A stretch of DNA of 64,000 nucleotides from Sympetrum striolatum (lineage: Eukaryota > Arthropoda > Insecta > Odonata > Libellulidae), in the NCBI GenBank assembly GCA_947579665.1, contig OX388349.1:68204841-68268840 (forward strand). Direction: 5' to 3'. Below the pieces are notes generated by a model. The model did no database searches. It worked only from the letters and a program-made list of their open reading frames with translations, and had not been told where the DNA came from. Numbering within the stretch: position 1 is the first letter of the stretch; the number at the start of each line of letters is the position of its first letter. The position numbers and the translations under genes are program-made. This document shows, piece after piece, positions 40,731 to 52,080 of the stretch.

Positions 40731-40744
40731 TAATTGTGACTCTA
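40731..40744. repeat. SINE target-site duplication, left copy
   Basis: TAATTGTGACTCTA, identical to the 14 bases at 40874-40887 on the other side of the SINE. Confidence 0.9.
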
Positions 40745-40873
40745 GTAGTAGTAGTATTGCTAAAAGTGCTTTGACTGCATAGGTCATTTCGCACATTGGC
40801 TCCCACCGGGATTCGAACCCGGGACCGCTTTCACCAAAGGCAAACGCGCTGTCCACATGACTATCCGGGAGCC
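40745..40873 (-). mobile_element. Complete tRNA-derived SINE with intact duplications
   Basis: A 129-bp element transcribed from the minus strand. Its 76-base head (40798-40873) folds like a tRNA. The 7-bp acceptor stem pairs GCTCCCG with TGGGAGC (one G-T pair). The T-arm is CCGGG/CCCGG around TTCGAAT, which contains an exact GGTTCGAATCC B box. The A box TAGTCATGTGG differs from consensus at one position. The anticodon arm is distorted (TTTGCC pairs with GGTGAAA through a bulge), so I do not call a working tRNA. A 53-base body follows and ends in ACTACTACTAC-type repeats. Exact 14-bp duplications flank it, which shows insertion by target-primed reverse transcription and suggests a fairly young copy. 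A decayed relative lies at 33724-33793. Confidence 0.9.
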
Positions 40874-40887
40874 TAATTGTGACTCTA
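40874..40887. repeat. SINE target-site duplication, right copy
   Basis: TAATTGTGACTCTA, a perfect match to 40731-40744. Confidence 0.9.
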
Positions 40888-43135
40888 ATTAAATAGGTGT
40901 GTACCATTTATGTCATTAATAATGGTAAATAATAGTAAGAAATTCTAGTTAAACTACTCAAATGATCTTCAGATCATCCTGGCATTTTTGATATCCGATT
41001 GATTCATATTACAGTACAAGGAGTAATTATTATGATGAGAAGTGAAATTAAAAAATGATTGCATAGAATGCTTTCCATAAAAAGCTCAAGTTAGGTACCT
41101 ACCGCAACTCAGTGCTAAAAGTAACATACTAAAATTGATTTCTATTTTGAAAATTGTTGAATTGATAAATTCTCATATTTATTCTCATAGAATTCACATT
41201 ACTTTTTCAGCCTGCTCCGTGTCTTCAGCTGAATAAATATTATCTCACCTAGTGTAACCAACTGCCTATATCTTTTTTGGCAAGAAATAAAACTTAAATA
41301 ATAAAGGGTTACTACTTTACCAATTCTTAACACTAACGATATTTTCTCTTTTTTCAGGTAAGAAGAGCATTCTTCCATCATATTTTGGTTTCTTCAAGTA
41401 GAAATGATATGGGATTTCAGTAAGTAAAATTACATTTAACTACGCTCAAATTCAGACAAAAATAATCTTAAGCATGTGAATCAGATACAGTAAGTATTCA
41501 CTATAACGAGTAATAAGGAAAGATCCGGTTGACTAAAGCTAAAATATATTGATTTATTTTCATTAGATTGGCTTGAAAATGCTCGGTGTTCTGTGTAATG
41601 GCCTCTCAGGGCATTGATAGAAGTAACTGTTCATCAATCACGTTGGATACGGTATTGAGTACAGTAGATTTGGGAAATGACAAAATATTTGTATTTATGG
41701 GAATTTAATGAATAAACTTCAGGGAGATCTGGTTGATGAATTAGAATGGAGAGCTTTTAATCTGCTCACGGAAAAATGAACACTTCGGTTGAATAAAAAA
41801 ATCGATTTGTCGATTTGCAACGTGACTCGTCCAATTCCTGTTGTAATTGCTAGATCGAATATTTATTCTTCATGTTTATGAATTTGATAAATTGACAGAA
41901 TTCACTGTTCCTTGATTAAAAAGATAAAGAAATCATGAATCCAATGGGAAGATATATTAATATTTAGCAAACCAATTCCATGGACCAATTTTCAATTTCA
42001 ACGGGGCTGTCATTCGATATTCTTCGGGATTAAAGCTTATCGGTTTTTGGCAGGAATTAAAGAGGTCCCAAATATTTTCTTGAAATTTTATCCTTGCTAT
42101 ATTGTCTAGCTATGTTTTCACAAATCAAATTAAAAATACCCGTGATAATAGATTTTAATAAAATTTATAAGATAGAATCTGAAATTATTTTTGATTTAAG
42201 AACTGCATGTTTATAAACGGGAAAATCTGAATTTAGACGATAAATAACTTGGAAATTTTTGAGAACGGTGCACTGTAATCAACAAAACATAAAAAAATCT
42301 GTCGGAAATGAATATCTATATCCTAGACATAACTCGCTCTTCTATTTATTTTATTATAATATCAACAAAATATATATTTTTTAATAATGATTACAATACA
42401 TTTTTGTTGTAAAGGTTATATGCATGTTTGAATTCTTAATGATATAATGTTTAAATGTTAGCTCTGTAGTTGTTAATTTATCTGTAATTCAATTCACTCT
42501 TATTTCTAGTCACTCTTGAAAGTGGCAAATTCATTATGTACTTTTGCACCAATCCATACCATTTGATACAAAAAGTCAATTGATAAGGTGCTAAAAAGGC
42601 CAGAATGATACAGCTTGATATATCATGTTGAAGCAACTCGGTCTTTCACACAGTACAAGACTTCTTAAAAATTAAGTTCCAAATAACTAAAAAACATAAC
42701 TTATACGTTATTGAAATTAAAACTGGAAATTAAAAATTTACAAGAACCAATTAATGAAAAATTAATTTTGAGAGCTAAGGACGAGTTTAAAGCTGTGATT
42801 CTTGACCAAGAGTTTTTGATCTCCATTAAAAATATCACCCTTAGGAAAGGCTGGTTTTTTCGACCATCACGCTCATCCCGTAATATATAATTCTAATTTT
42901 AAGTATAATGAACTACTAAGGTCTCAACCCCGTTTATTTCTCACATCCATTAAATAGCTTTGTGAATTTCCATTCACTATGAAAGGGTATTTCTTAGTTC
43001 TTACACAATCTTATTGAGAAAAATGAAATTGTAGAGTTCAATGCATTGGATTTTTTAAATGAAGTATTTCATGAGTGATTAGATTCCTTAGTAATATGGT
43101 AATAAGCGAATGAATACACAGGTTATCTCGTATTA

Positions 43136-43137
43136 TA
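43136..43137. repeat. TA target duplication, left
   Basis: The dinucleotide TA immediately precedes the CAGGGTG end. A matching TA follows the other end at 43722-43723, as expected for Tc1/mariner-superfamily insertion. Confidence 0.75.
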
Positions 43138-43721
43138 CAGGGTGTCCAGCTAGTGGTAAACATATATTAATACTAAATTTAATAACTTGTAATAGAAGTA
43201 GTGCAGAAGTAATTGAGATATTTATTAGCGGTTTGCTTCAACAAGTTTGGTAACTCAAAATGATTTCTATGTTCTTGACGACTGTGCACCATACCATTTT
43301 GCAGTAAATGTGAGGGATTGCTTGGATAATGCGTTCTCAGATCGCTTGATTGGGAGAGGTAATCCATCGATTGCTTGGCCCCCTAGAAACCCAGACATGA
43401 AGCCACTTGATTTTTTTCTGTGCCTGTTTATCAAGAACCAAGTTTACCAGACACCAGTTTTTGATCTACCAGAACTGCGTCGTCGAATTCCTGCAGCTAT
43501 TGCAAATATTACGGCAACAATGCCGCAAAACACTTGGAGGGAATAAAATACAGATTATATGTCCTTCTTCCATAACTGGTGCACATACCTAGGTGTGTTA
43601 ACTGTGGAAAAAACATTTTGAGTTACTTATATACTTCTAAATAAAAACTGCCAATAAATATCATAATTATCTCTCAAGTTATTGCATTTTTTATTATAAT
43701 ACGTTTAACCCGGTCACCCTG
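43138..43721 (+). mobile_element. Internally deleted Tc1/mariner-superfamily DNA transposon
   Basis: A 584-bp element with terminal inverted repeats: CAGGGTGTCC at the left and, read inward from the right, CAGGGTGACC (9 of 10 bases equal). TA flanks both ends. It keeps only the transposase C-terminal region. About 90 bp separates the left end from the coding remnant, so the helix-turn-helix region and first catalytic aspartate are gone. Full-length relatives are typically above 1.1 kb. It cannot encode its own mobility, but the terminal repeats could be recognised by a transposase supplied elsewhere. Family membership rests on the ends and the protein motifs. Confidence 0.9.
43250..43592 (+). 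pseudogene. Transposase C-terminal DDE-domain remnant
   Basis: The remnant of a cut-and-paste transposase. Visible motifs in order: LDDCAPYHF (second catalytic Asp), FSDRLIGRGNP, WPPRNPD, and KPLDFFL (third catalytic Asp). Between the second and third aspartates there are 42 residues, one more than in the close relatives I recall because of an extra Ser in NPSIAW. The main frame stops at 43546 after NTWRE. A +1 frame continues with a Cys and a GAH motif to a stop at 43592, matching the usual C-terminus, so a frameshift near 43545 explains the early stop. There is no ATG start; the frame opens at TTG because of the internal deletion. Confidence 0.85.
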
Positions 43722-43723
43722 TA

Positions 43724-44180
43724 TATATTTCAACGCAGTATTTATACATTTACTGGTCCGAAATATAGGTATCAACGCGCTTCCTTGATTGTCTGGGATA
43801 TCCATGGTAACCAACTAGGAAAGGAGTGACAAAGGGAAAAATTTCATTCATCCCTTTATTTGATGGGAAACCTTAAAGGGAAAAAGAACCAAAGTGGTTT
43901 CTTTGTCGTTCAGAAGATGTATATTTGGCAAAACGGCCCAACCTGACCTTATATTCTCCGAAATCTTCCCGTTTCCGCCATTCTTTGGGCTTCCCTGCGG
44001 CTGTTTTTCTTTTCAGTTTGCAAAGTTCGGTGAGGACGTGGAGTGCCTAAGGGTTGTCGGCGTTAGGAACAGAAGGAGTTTCGAGTGAGGGCGAAAAGAG
44101 GGGATCACAGAGCACAAAGCAATGTACTCCCACTTAAGTGAAATGCAAGGGATTTTTAGAAGCGCGTGGAATGTACAGAC
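43724..44180. other. GC-richer patch
   Basis: CpG-containing sequence at 43800-44110, mostly purine-rich after 44020. A 64-codon frame at 43894-44088 is unrecognised. Confidence 0.4.
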
Positions 44181-44899
44181 GTTGCTTGATCGTATACATT
44201 CTGATAATGATTTTCACCTTCCTGACAAACGCGATGCTACGAGAAATTTGTTAGATCCAGTCAGTTGAAAAGAGGCGATTAGAATATAGATTAACTCTAC
44301 AAGATTCTAATTCCCCTAAATTTTTCAAAATGCAAGTTCATTATCTTGTTGAAAATCCTCGGAAAACAACAGCTAATGTTTTAAAAGTGGTTTCTGTTAT
44401 CCATTATGGATGTACACAAATTAAGTCCTCTAACTAACTTTCTCGGATATTTTTCGTTCTTTTTTTTCTAGTAGCCTAATGCAACTGATGAAATGCAACC
44501 GGGATTTTGATGCCATGTGAAGCATAGATTTGATAGAAAATAATAGATTTAATAACGATTGAGAGAACAATTATGGCAGAAATCTACAACTAGGAATACT
44601 AAAGAGCCATGGCCGATAGCTCTTTCCCTTTAAATTCCCTAGCACTAATTTTGTTGAGAGTCCACCATTAATCTCACAATAACGTAGTACGATCACTAAG
44701 ATTGCTCTCAAAACACCAATTGAACGGATAACATCGCATAAACGTCATGCATAGAAAAAAGAAAGAGCATTTGCATTTCTAAGTCACCCATTTATTTCAA
44801 TGACAAATCGAATTCATATTCCCATGGGAGGAGAAAACAAGAAAGCTACGATGAAAGGATTGGATTACTTCGATAAGTACGATTAATAGCTTTGGTAGC

Positions 44900-45160
44900 G
44901 ATTCAATGCCTTATCATAAAAGCATACATCATCCTTAGAGTTCAGATTCTTAGGCATTTAAAACCAGCCAGATTTATGGAATAGATCATAAATAACCTGC
45001 AATAGATATAAATGAAAGCATTGATATGAGTAATACGTGATTATCATATCCCATTGATACGAGATTAGCCTTTTATGTGAAGTTTGATCTCGGATGCATC
45101 GAAATAAAATATTGCTTTTATTCTGTATACAATCAATACTCCCTACCCATTATGATTCAA
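44900..45160. repeat. 260-bp tandem duplication, first unit
   Basis: Shares long exact blocks with the next unit, such as ATAAAAGCATACATCATCC and ATAGATATAAATGAAAGCAT. I count about 30 differences over roughly 258 aligned bases (about 88% identity). The offset is 259-260 bp. Confidence 0.9.
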
Positions 45161-45425
45161 TTTAATACCTAATCATAAAAGCATACATCATCCTTTGCGT
45201 TCAGATTGTTAGGCATTTTAAACAAGCGAGATTTATGGAATAGATCGTGAATAACCCGTAATAGATATAAATGAAAGCATTGATATGAATAATACGTGAT
45301 TATCATATCCCATTGATATGAGAATTGCCTTGTATGAGAAATCTGATCACGAATGCATCGGAAGAAAATATTGGTTTTATTTGATATACAATCAATTTCT
45401 CCCTAACCATTATGATTAAATTTAA
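45161..45425. repeat. 260-bp tandem duplication, second unit
   Basis: Follows the first unit head to tail. A short extra match, GATTAAATTTAATGAG, at about 45415-45430 marks the start of a third unit or the repeated boundary. There is no coding frame in either unit. Confidence 0.9.
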
Positions 45426-46400
45426 TGAGATCTTTAAGCTACAGCGTGCAAATTTTTCATAGTTTTGTAAATAATATTACGTCAAAAATTTCATGGTAGA
45501 AATGAAAATGCATTATTTCTTTTTTCTACGTTCTACATTTATTCACATTAATTTGAATAACAGTTTTGTCGCATACGAAGGTTTTTTGCCTCTTCAGTAC
45601 TACTTTTCTCTTAATTATGCAGAGGAAAGTATTTTTTACCTTCTGAAATATATTTTATCTTCGAGTATGTAGCTAAATTTTTACTAGTTAGTAAAACTGT
45701 GAAGAATAGTCATCGGATTTTTTCGGAATAATTTCTATTAACGGTTTATTGAAATATAATTCCTTAAGTTAAACAAAAATTTGCAGCTAATATTGGAATT
45801 GAGAAATTCCAGGTGTAAATAATATAATAAACTCGATGTTAACATAAGCGTGAATTTACGAAATTAGTCGTTACTACACCTATCATAGCAGTGTTAATTC
45901 TATTAAAATATATCTATTCACGTTCTCATTTCGATAAAAATCTACAAGGAAATTTAAAAAAAATACGAAGAAGGATTTCGTTATGTTCAGAGTGTAATGT
46001 TTTTGAGTTAAATCCTTCTTTTAATGTATTCAAAATGCTCCCAAAACGGGAAAAAACCCAAACTGACGGTACTCAAACTAAGGATTTGCCAGTGAAATAC
46101 TATTATGGAGACAGTACCGCAATCGATGTAAGCCTTATTTGCCTTAAGGTGCTGATGAAACTTCTTCAAATGATTTCATAGATGTGTAGAAAGCATTTAA
46201 TAATAACACTTAAGGTACAGAATAATCATTCCGAACAAAATATATTCCTTAATAAATGATAAAGTGTTAGCAGACCTAAGTGTTCGATTTAAATCCTCAT
46301 TTTTCTATATTCAAAGATTGATCCACAATTTCCTCATTTAAACTGAGAACATCTGTTTCCGAGGAATATTTTTCGTTTATTCAATGTACGATAACTGTGT

Positions 46401-46830
46401 AACTTTCTTTCCATTTGTGCTTGAATATGAGAAAGGCCCCAAAGTAGGTGCGAAAGGCGATATTCATACGTTTCCTTTTCTCATTTCTTTCGAAAATATT
46501 TCATTTGAAAAGTAGCGATGAATAAATAAGGACGAGTCACCTGAAGGTGTTCTTTACGGCAATGATCTCGGGAGCAAGATTGAGTCGTGAATATTCCTCT
46601 TCGTGATAAGGAATTAAAGCGAGAAATCCAAGGGAGGATATATATGGAAAGAGAAAATGCATGCAACGTAAAGGGGAAAATATGCGATTCAAGGGGAGAG
46701 AATAACATAGAATAATGGAGATATAGGAGATGAGAGAAATACCTGTGAGAACAGAACGCGGAAAGTGAGTGAAACAGGTAGAAAGTTATGGGAATTTTGA
46801 AGTGACGATTGAAGACCGTAAAAGAATATA
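46401..46830. other. Purine-rich GC-richer patch
   Basis: The plus strand is purine-rich at 46560-46800. A 75-codon minus frame at 46481-46708 has no known likeness. Confidence 0.4.
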
Positions 46831-47550
46831 GATATCAAATCTAGGCACCATCAGATGACAATTTACCGAATAATATTTTGATTACAAATAGTAAATTTGG
46901 GAAATTGGTAGTTATAATTATTGAAAGTTCTAAAGTTCCAGAAGCTAAATGTAAATATAATATTTCACATAGTGATAACTATTTTGGAATTATTCTCTTC
47001 ACGGTCTTTAAATTAACTCTGTTCAAAAATAACTAAATCAATCTTTTTTCAAATTATTGCTTTATATGATCAACTTTTTTAACGTAGCTTTTCATAGAAT
47101 AAGATTGAGTCAAAAAATGGAATAATTAATACTATGCATATAAGTTTTTGCAGAAGAAATAAATCTTTGAAATACTTTATAATTAAATGTCTACTCAGTC
47201 AGACGAAAAATATTGATTAAAAACGAACAAAGACAGAAAATATTACTAATCCTTATATTTATAGATTTAATCTCTAACTAAACATACACCATGATATGGT
47301 CGCTCATAATTAATAAAAGAAATATTGTTAGAATGATGATAAAATACTCATATTGCTATTTAGCAAGATCAATTTTCAATTTACATCGTGGCTCGAATAA
47401 AATGCAATCTTTGATAACTGACGTAAGAAAAAAGTCGATTTCGAAATTTGCCTTATTCATCCTTGTATGTATATACTTATTTATTTATTCATACAAGCGC
47501 ACAGAAATCTATGAGAAAGAGGTGGCAATAAATATCCCAGCCAATAAATA
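46831..47550. other. AT-rich non-coding stretch
   Basis: Includes a TTTA run near 47478-47490. An 86-codon plus frame at 47291-47551 has a hydrophobic segment but no known family, and I treat it as chance. Confidence 0.55.
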
Positions 47551-48320
47551 GCAAATTTTACTTTTGTGCACGCCCCGCCAGGAGAGTTTCCTTTTAATAC
47601 TCTTCCCCGTATTTTTTCATACACTACGAAACGGGTGGAAAAGGATGAATAACTCCGCATAAAGGAGCACTCCAATAAACCATCCGAGAACTATAGGGGA
47701 AAAATGGGATCGGAGGAAAAACTGTGCATCCAAATCATGCCATTCTATTCCGCTTCACTTCGGACACAAATCTCTCGGAGCCTAAACTTCCGGAAAAAAC
47801 AGAACCGGCGAGGATAAAAAACAGGTATTATTTTTTAGCGGGAGCATTGTAGAAAGAGTGTTCTAGAGGAGAACGGCGGCAGATGGGAGGTGGTCGTTTA
47901 TGCGATGGGAACGTTAGAGCTTTGAGAAGATAAACGACTGAGCCAACGAGATGCTCTCCTGCTTCGGCGGGTTGATCTGCCGTTGCAAAGGGGAAGAGGA
48001 TGTGCATCGCAGGGGCAAGAAAGCTGTGTCAAATAATTCGGGGTCACATGCGATAGGCGAAGACTCAGTTCCAGTTTCACGCTGCGGAAGGGCAAAAAGG
48101 AGTGTGATAAAGAGGTATCCGCGCCTTAATAGAATATTCTGACCGCGCACACAGCGGAGGATTATTTTTTAGAATTGCGCTATCATTATTCTTCGAAAGG
48201 GATGACTGCGCTATATTATGATACACAATGGAAGCGTTTCAGACCTATTATCAAATATTTAGAGGTGCCTTTGAATATCGGTTTTGTGCTTCCCTAGGTG
48301 AACGGTGGCTTACGATAGAT
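47551..48320. other. GC-rich patch
   Basis: CpG-rich at 47860-48130. Four frames of 63 to 78 codons overlap on both strands (47481-47675, 47898-48095, 47914-48150, 47951-48142), which argues for low stop density rather than a gene. Confidence 0.45.
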
Positions 48321-50898
48321 ACTTGTCCGTTTAAAGAACTAGGAATTTTTTTTATGAATCTTCTCGGGACAATTTCTTGATAGGATTTCTCTACAAATAC
48401 TCATCTATAGGGTGTTTATTTATTTTGGAATGTTTCTTCCCATAATTTATTTAATACTATAGATATGTTTTACACGTCCTCCTTCTTCGAGGGTGCTTTC
48501 CAGCAGTTGACGCATTTATTCCTAAGAATTTCTTAGGTTTTTCACATCTAAAACTCTTTTCATTTTTCCTATTCTCTCTCTTTAAATTAATTGTTTTATA
48601 TGCTAAAAAAGGATACTTTTAGTCTCAATCTTCCTCAAATTAAGAACTATTATCATTATTATTTACTCATTTGGTTAAATTTTCCATGTACATATTTATT
48701 ATTATCTTCCATCAAAATACTATAAAGGCATCCCTGATATTCGTATCAATGAAATTCAGTTTAATATGTCGAAATGGTTTAAATCATTCATCGTCACGAC
48801 GAAAACTAGATAAATGGCTGTGTCGACTAATTAGTATTCTCTTTGTTCGAATCTCAGGTGATCCTAATTCTATGATGCTTTCTATTTTTATGAATCCACG
48901 TGGAAAGCAAATAGATTTTGAATAACAGCAAACAATAGCAATAAAACTAAAGCACTAATGGGCCCAGCTATTATTATTTTGCTCTGAAACTCAAGAAAAG
49001 AATTAAATAGTAAATGCAGACACATTAACGCTCAAGTCATTACCTAGTTGTGAGCAAATTATCAAAAATTTATTTATGTTTATTTAACAAAAATATTTTT
49101 ATACTAAATGCCTTCATTTGTATGCTCAAAATAATAAATAAAATTTATTAAATAGTTATACTAAAATATCTGCACAATGAAATCTATTATAGATCAAGGA
49201 ATTTAGTTTAGTCATTTGGAAAATACCTCTTTACTTTGGTAAATGCAAGGATAAAAAGCATTGCCTAAAACTTTTTGAGTATAAGAAATAGCAATATAAT
49301 CACAATATAATTTACTTGAACTCCCTCAAACATTTCTTCAAAACGTTTTACAGGTATATCGTAATTTTCTTAGAAAACCAATATATTTCCATGTAATTTT
49401 TCCTTATTTCAACTTTTAAAGTTATGAAGATATAAGGATGGAGAAGGAAATTTATGGGATATTCTTTCCGAAAATTGCCAGGGCAAAAACATTAACAGAA
49501 ACAGATAGTACTCTTATTTATTTGGCAATTAAAAATAGTGATTATTTCCATACAGCGTGATCCAATCAGTAAGTTTTAAAAAGAATTATTTTAAGTTTAA
49601 TCTTTTATTTTTACAGTATACTCACAATATTTCTCTTAAATAGGGAAAGAAGGAAATAAACAATTTATGCTCAAATATTTACCAATGAATTTTAAAGCAA
49701 ATGTATTGCTTTAATATACAAGAGTCCAATTTTGGATAAATTTTCTGCCACAGGCATTAATTTATTCTACAATAACACTTATCGGTTAGAATGCAAATCT
49801 GCAGAACTCACGTAAATCCATTGATTGCTATCGACTGAAGCAATGGTTTCGTGATTAAATAGCATTTGCAGGAGAACGTTTTTGAAAATGAGCTTTATGT
49901 AATTTTGGCACACCAACTTGTTTTGTCGGATAATCATAAATGATTTAAAGACGAATCCTATTAATCGAACGACAAAATGAGGATAGATTGCGTTTTACCA
50001 GTTATCGACCCTTCTATTTTAGCGAATTCTGCACATTGCAGATAGAAGGTACGGTAAAAATGAGAATTGAAAGAAACAAAAATTGGATAAATATTGTTCG
50101 TTATATTAAGAGGAAAAAGTCGAAAAATAAATCAACAAGATATGTATGCTCCAGCCATGCGATATTTTACGGTCCCGCTGATTCTTTCTTCTTTGGAAAT
50201 GAAATATAACTCAGGGTATTTATGGCATTTTAAGCGCAGATGACAAGAGAAAACATCAGCGAGAGTTGGAAAATTTGAATTATATCTTTAGTCTGATAGC
50301 TTTTTAAAAGTCGAAATCCCTTGCTATTAAAAAAAAACTTATTCGCAGTTTTAATGAAATTAACTTCTATTACAATCCTATAAATGTAATTTACCATTTC
50401 GTTATTTCTCCATAATAAATGAATTAGAATCAAAGAGGTTTAATTTAATTTGATTAACTCGATTTTAGCAGAAATATAGGTTTTCCTAAGGTATAATTTC
50501 TTAAAAGTGTAATAAAAGGATTTAAACATAGGTAAAAATGTAAAATAGAATAACAGGTGTATCTCTTTGTCGTATGATCCAATATGCATCGCTTGATTTA
50601 CAAGACTTTATTCCTAATATTTGATGTTGGATACTTCCCTCAAATATTTAGTGATATTATTATTTTTCGATTTTATATAATTAAGGTTACAGTCAAAATA
50701 ACTGAGCTGATCAAAAGCTCGTGATAGAGAAAATACGATAATATTAAACAATTCGTGAAAAAACTTAAATTTTAGAAACAATAATACGGATTGTACCAAA
50801 ACATTTTTTTAAATGAAAAATATGTAATCAGTTTAAAAGTAAATTCTAAGGTAAAGAATTACAGAGTAAACGGAAAGAGAAAAATAACGTTTAAATTC
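48321..50898. other. AT-rich non-coding stretch
   Basis: Frames at 48671-48925, 49988-50209, 50230-50433 and 50614-50799 are AT-biased and unrecognised. No element seen. Confidence 0.6.
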
Positions 50899-51405
50899 TA
50901 GGTTTAAATTAATTTAATTTTAGAATAAATTTCTTAAATATTACGTTAGATATGTAATATTTAATGATAATATTAGAAGAATGGCTTCTATAATAAAATA
51001 GAAAAATGAAGAAGAAAAAGCCAGCCGTAGCCAGTCCTTGAATCCGGATCTTCCACTTGCCAGGAGGATGCTTTATCCAATAGCTTATTACGCTATGGTC
51101 AAATTAATTTAATTTAACCACATTTTTAGTTTAATTAAGTTAATTTTATTTTAAGATTAATTTATAAATCTTAAGTAAAATATTTGATTTTTATTGATAA
51201 TGTTAGAGGATTAGCTTCATAAACTGAAATTTAAATATATGAATTTAAAAATTAATTTCTTAAATTCTACGTTAAATATTTAATATTTATTGAAGATTAT
51301 AGAAATATAGCTTAATAACAGTGCATTTAAATTACTTTGATTTTGAAATATATATCTTAAGTTTTATGTTTAATATTAAATTTCAATTTATAATTTTAGA
51401 AACTT
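50899..51405. repeat. Decayed AT-rich tandem array, about 90-96 bp per unit
   Basis: The block CTTAA(A/G)T, then a TAATATTTA-like stretch, then TTGATAAT.TTAGA and AGCTTC recurs with anchors near 50933, 51170, 51259 and 51355. The last intervals are 90 and 96 bp. The first interval is longer because a SINE-like segment (51025-51098) interrupts the array. Confidence 0.6.
51025..51098 (-). mobile_element. tRNA-derived SINE-like head, second type
   Basis: Read on the minus strand it starts CCATAGC and ends GCTACGG, which pair at 6 of 7 positions like an acceptor stem. AGCTATTGGATAAAGCATCC sits where an A box would be and CCGGATTCAAGG where a B box would be. The middle reads CTCCTGGCAAGTGGAAG, like an anticodon arm. 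It is clearly different from the SINE at 40745-40873. No duplications were found, so age and full length are unknown. Confidence 0.55.
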
Positions 51406-52080
51406 GAATGGGTGGATGAGAGATATTTCATATGAATCAGGGCTGCGAAATCAAGGGTAAATTACGGTAAGCCATTTAGAACTCTGTGATCGAATTTGAA
51501 ATTCCACGTAGACTCCTTTAGGGATCCCAATCTCATCTACGTCGCCGTAAATATGCTAAAGATCATAAAAATCCGTGGATCCGCTTGGAAGACGTAGAGT
51601 AGGTCCCTGAAACTGAATTTCCATTAGCTCCAACGAATTCCTGAGGCCCATTCCTTTGCATTAATACGCGGTCTACGCGGCCAATCGCAGAGGGAGTGGA
51701 AAAAAGAAGAGCCGGGTCTCATATCACTTTCTAATACATGTGACTCCCCTTTTCCGCTGTCATGCCCTTTTGCCTCCCCTTCTAATCCATATAAGACGAA
51801 AATCACATTCAGACTCGACAGAAAAAATCGAAGGAAAAAACGAGTTGACATAGGGCTCCGGATTCTCATCCGCGAAAAGGTTTTGAGGCCGCGGAGAAGC
51901 TTTTGCTTCTCGGATTTTCCCCTTTCCCATTTGGCCTCAATCTCCTTTGTATCCTTCCGATCCCTTACTCTCTTTCCTCCTTTCTTCTTGTAGCTTTTTA
52001 TTTCGTTCTCCTTGTTATCCGCGTTCCTTCTCCGTTCGCTTCTTACAGTAAAATGTCGATTCAGTCTTCGAATGCCACAC
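51406..52080. other. GC-rich, pyrimidine-rich patch with the longest open frame
   Basis: Pyrimidines are 47 of 60 at 51901-51960. The longest open frame of the window (159 codons, minus, 51624-52103) lies here. Its translation is lysine/arginine/glutamate-rich in the first half, as expected from reading a purine-rich strand. It has one hydrophobic stretch and no domain I recognise. I do not call it a gene. Confidence 0.4.

Larger units (their letters stand above)
40521..43137. other. AT-rich stretch with one SINE
   Basis: Outside the SINE at 40745-40873 I see only AT-rich DNA. The 60-codon minus frame at 41199-41381 looks like chance. The 62-codon minus frame at 40719-40907 is a read-through of the SINE. 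Confidence 0.6.
44181..46400. other. AT-rich stretch with a tandem duplication
   Basis: The 260-bp tandem pair at 44900-45425 is listed separately. A 96-codon frame at 45891-46181 is AT-biased and unrecognised. Confidence 0.6.

Noticed and set aside
40798..40873. Functional tRNA gene on the minus strand
   Set aside because: Acceptor and T arms fit, but the anticodon arm does not form a normal 5-bp stem with a 7-base loop. A body, ACT tail and 14-bp duplications show it is a SINE.
40719..40907. 62-codon minus-strand frame as a small protein
   Set aside because: It is a translation through the SINE and its flanks.
43247..43546. Active transposase gene
   Set aside because: There is no ATG, the first catalytic Asp and DNA-binding region are missing, and a frameshift truncates the C-terminus.
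48412..48450. Second CAGGGTGT-type transposon end
   Set aside because: TAGGGTGT occurs but with neither the preceding CA pattern nor a partner inverted end nearby.
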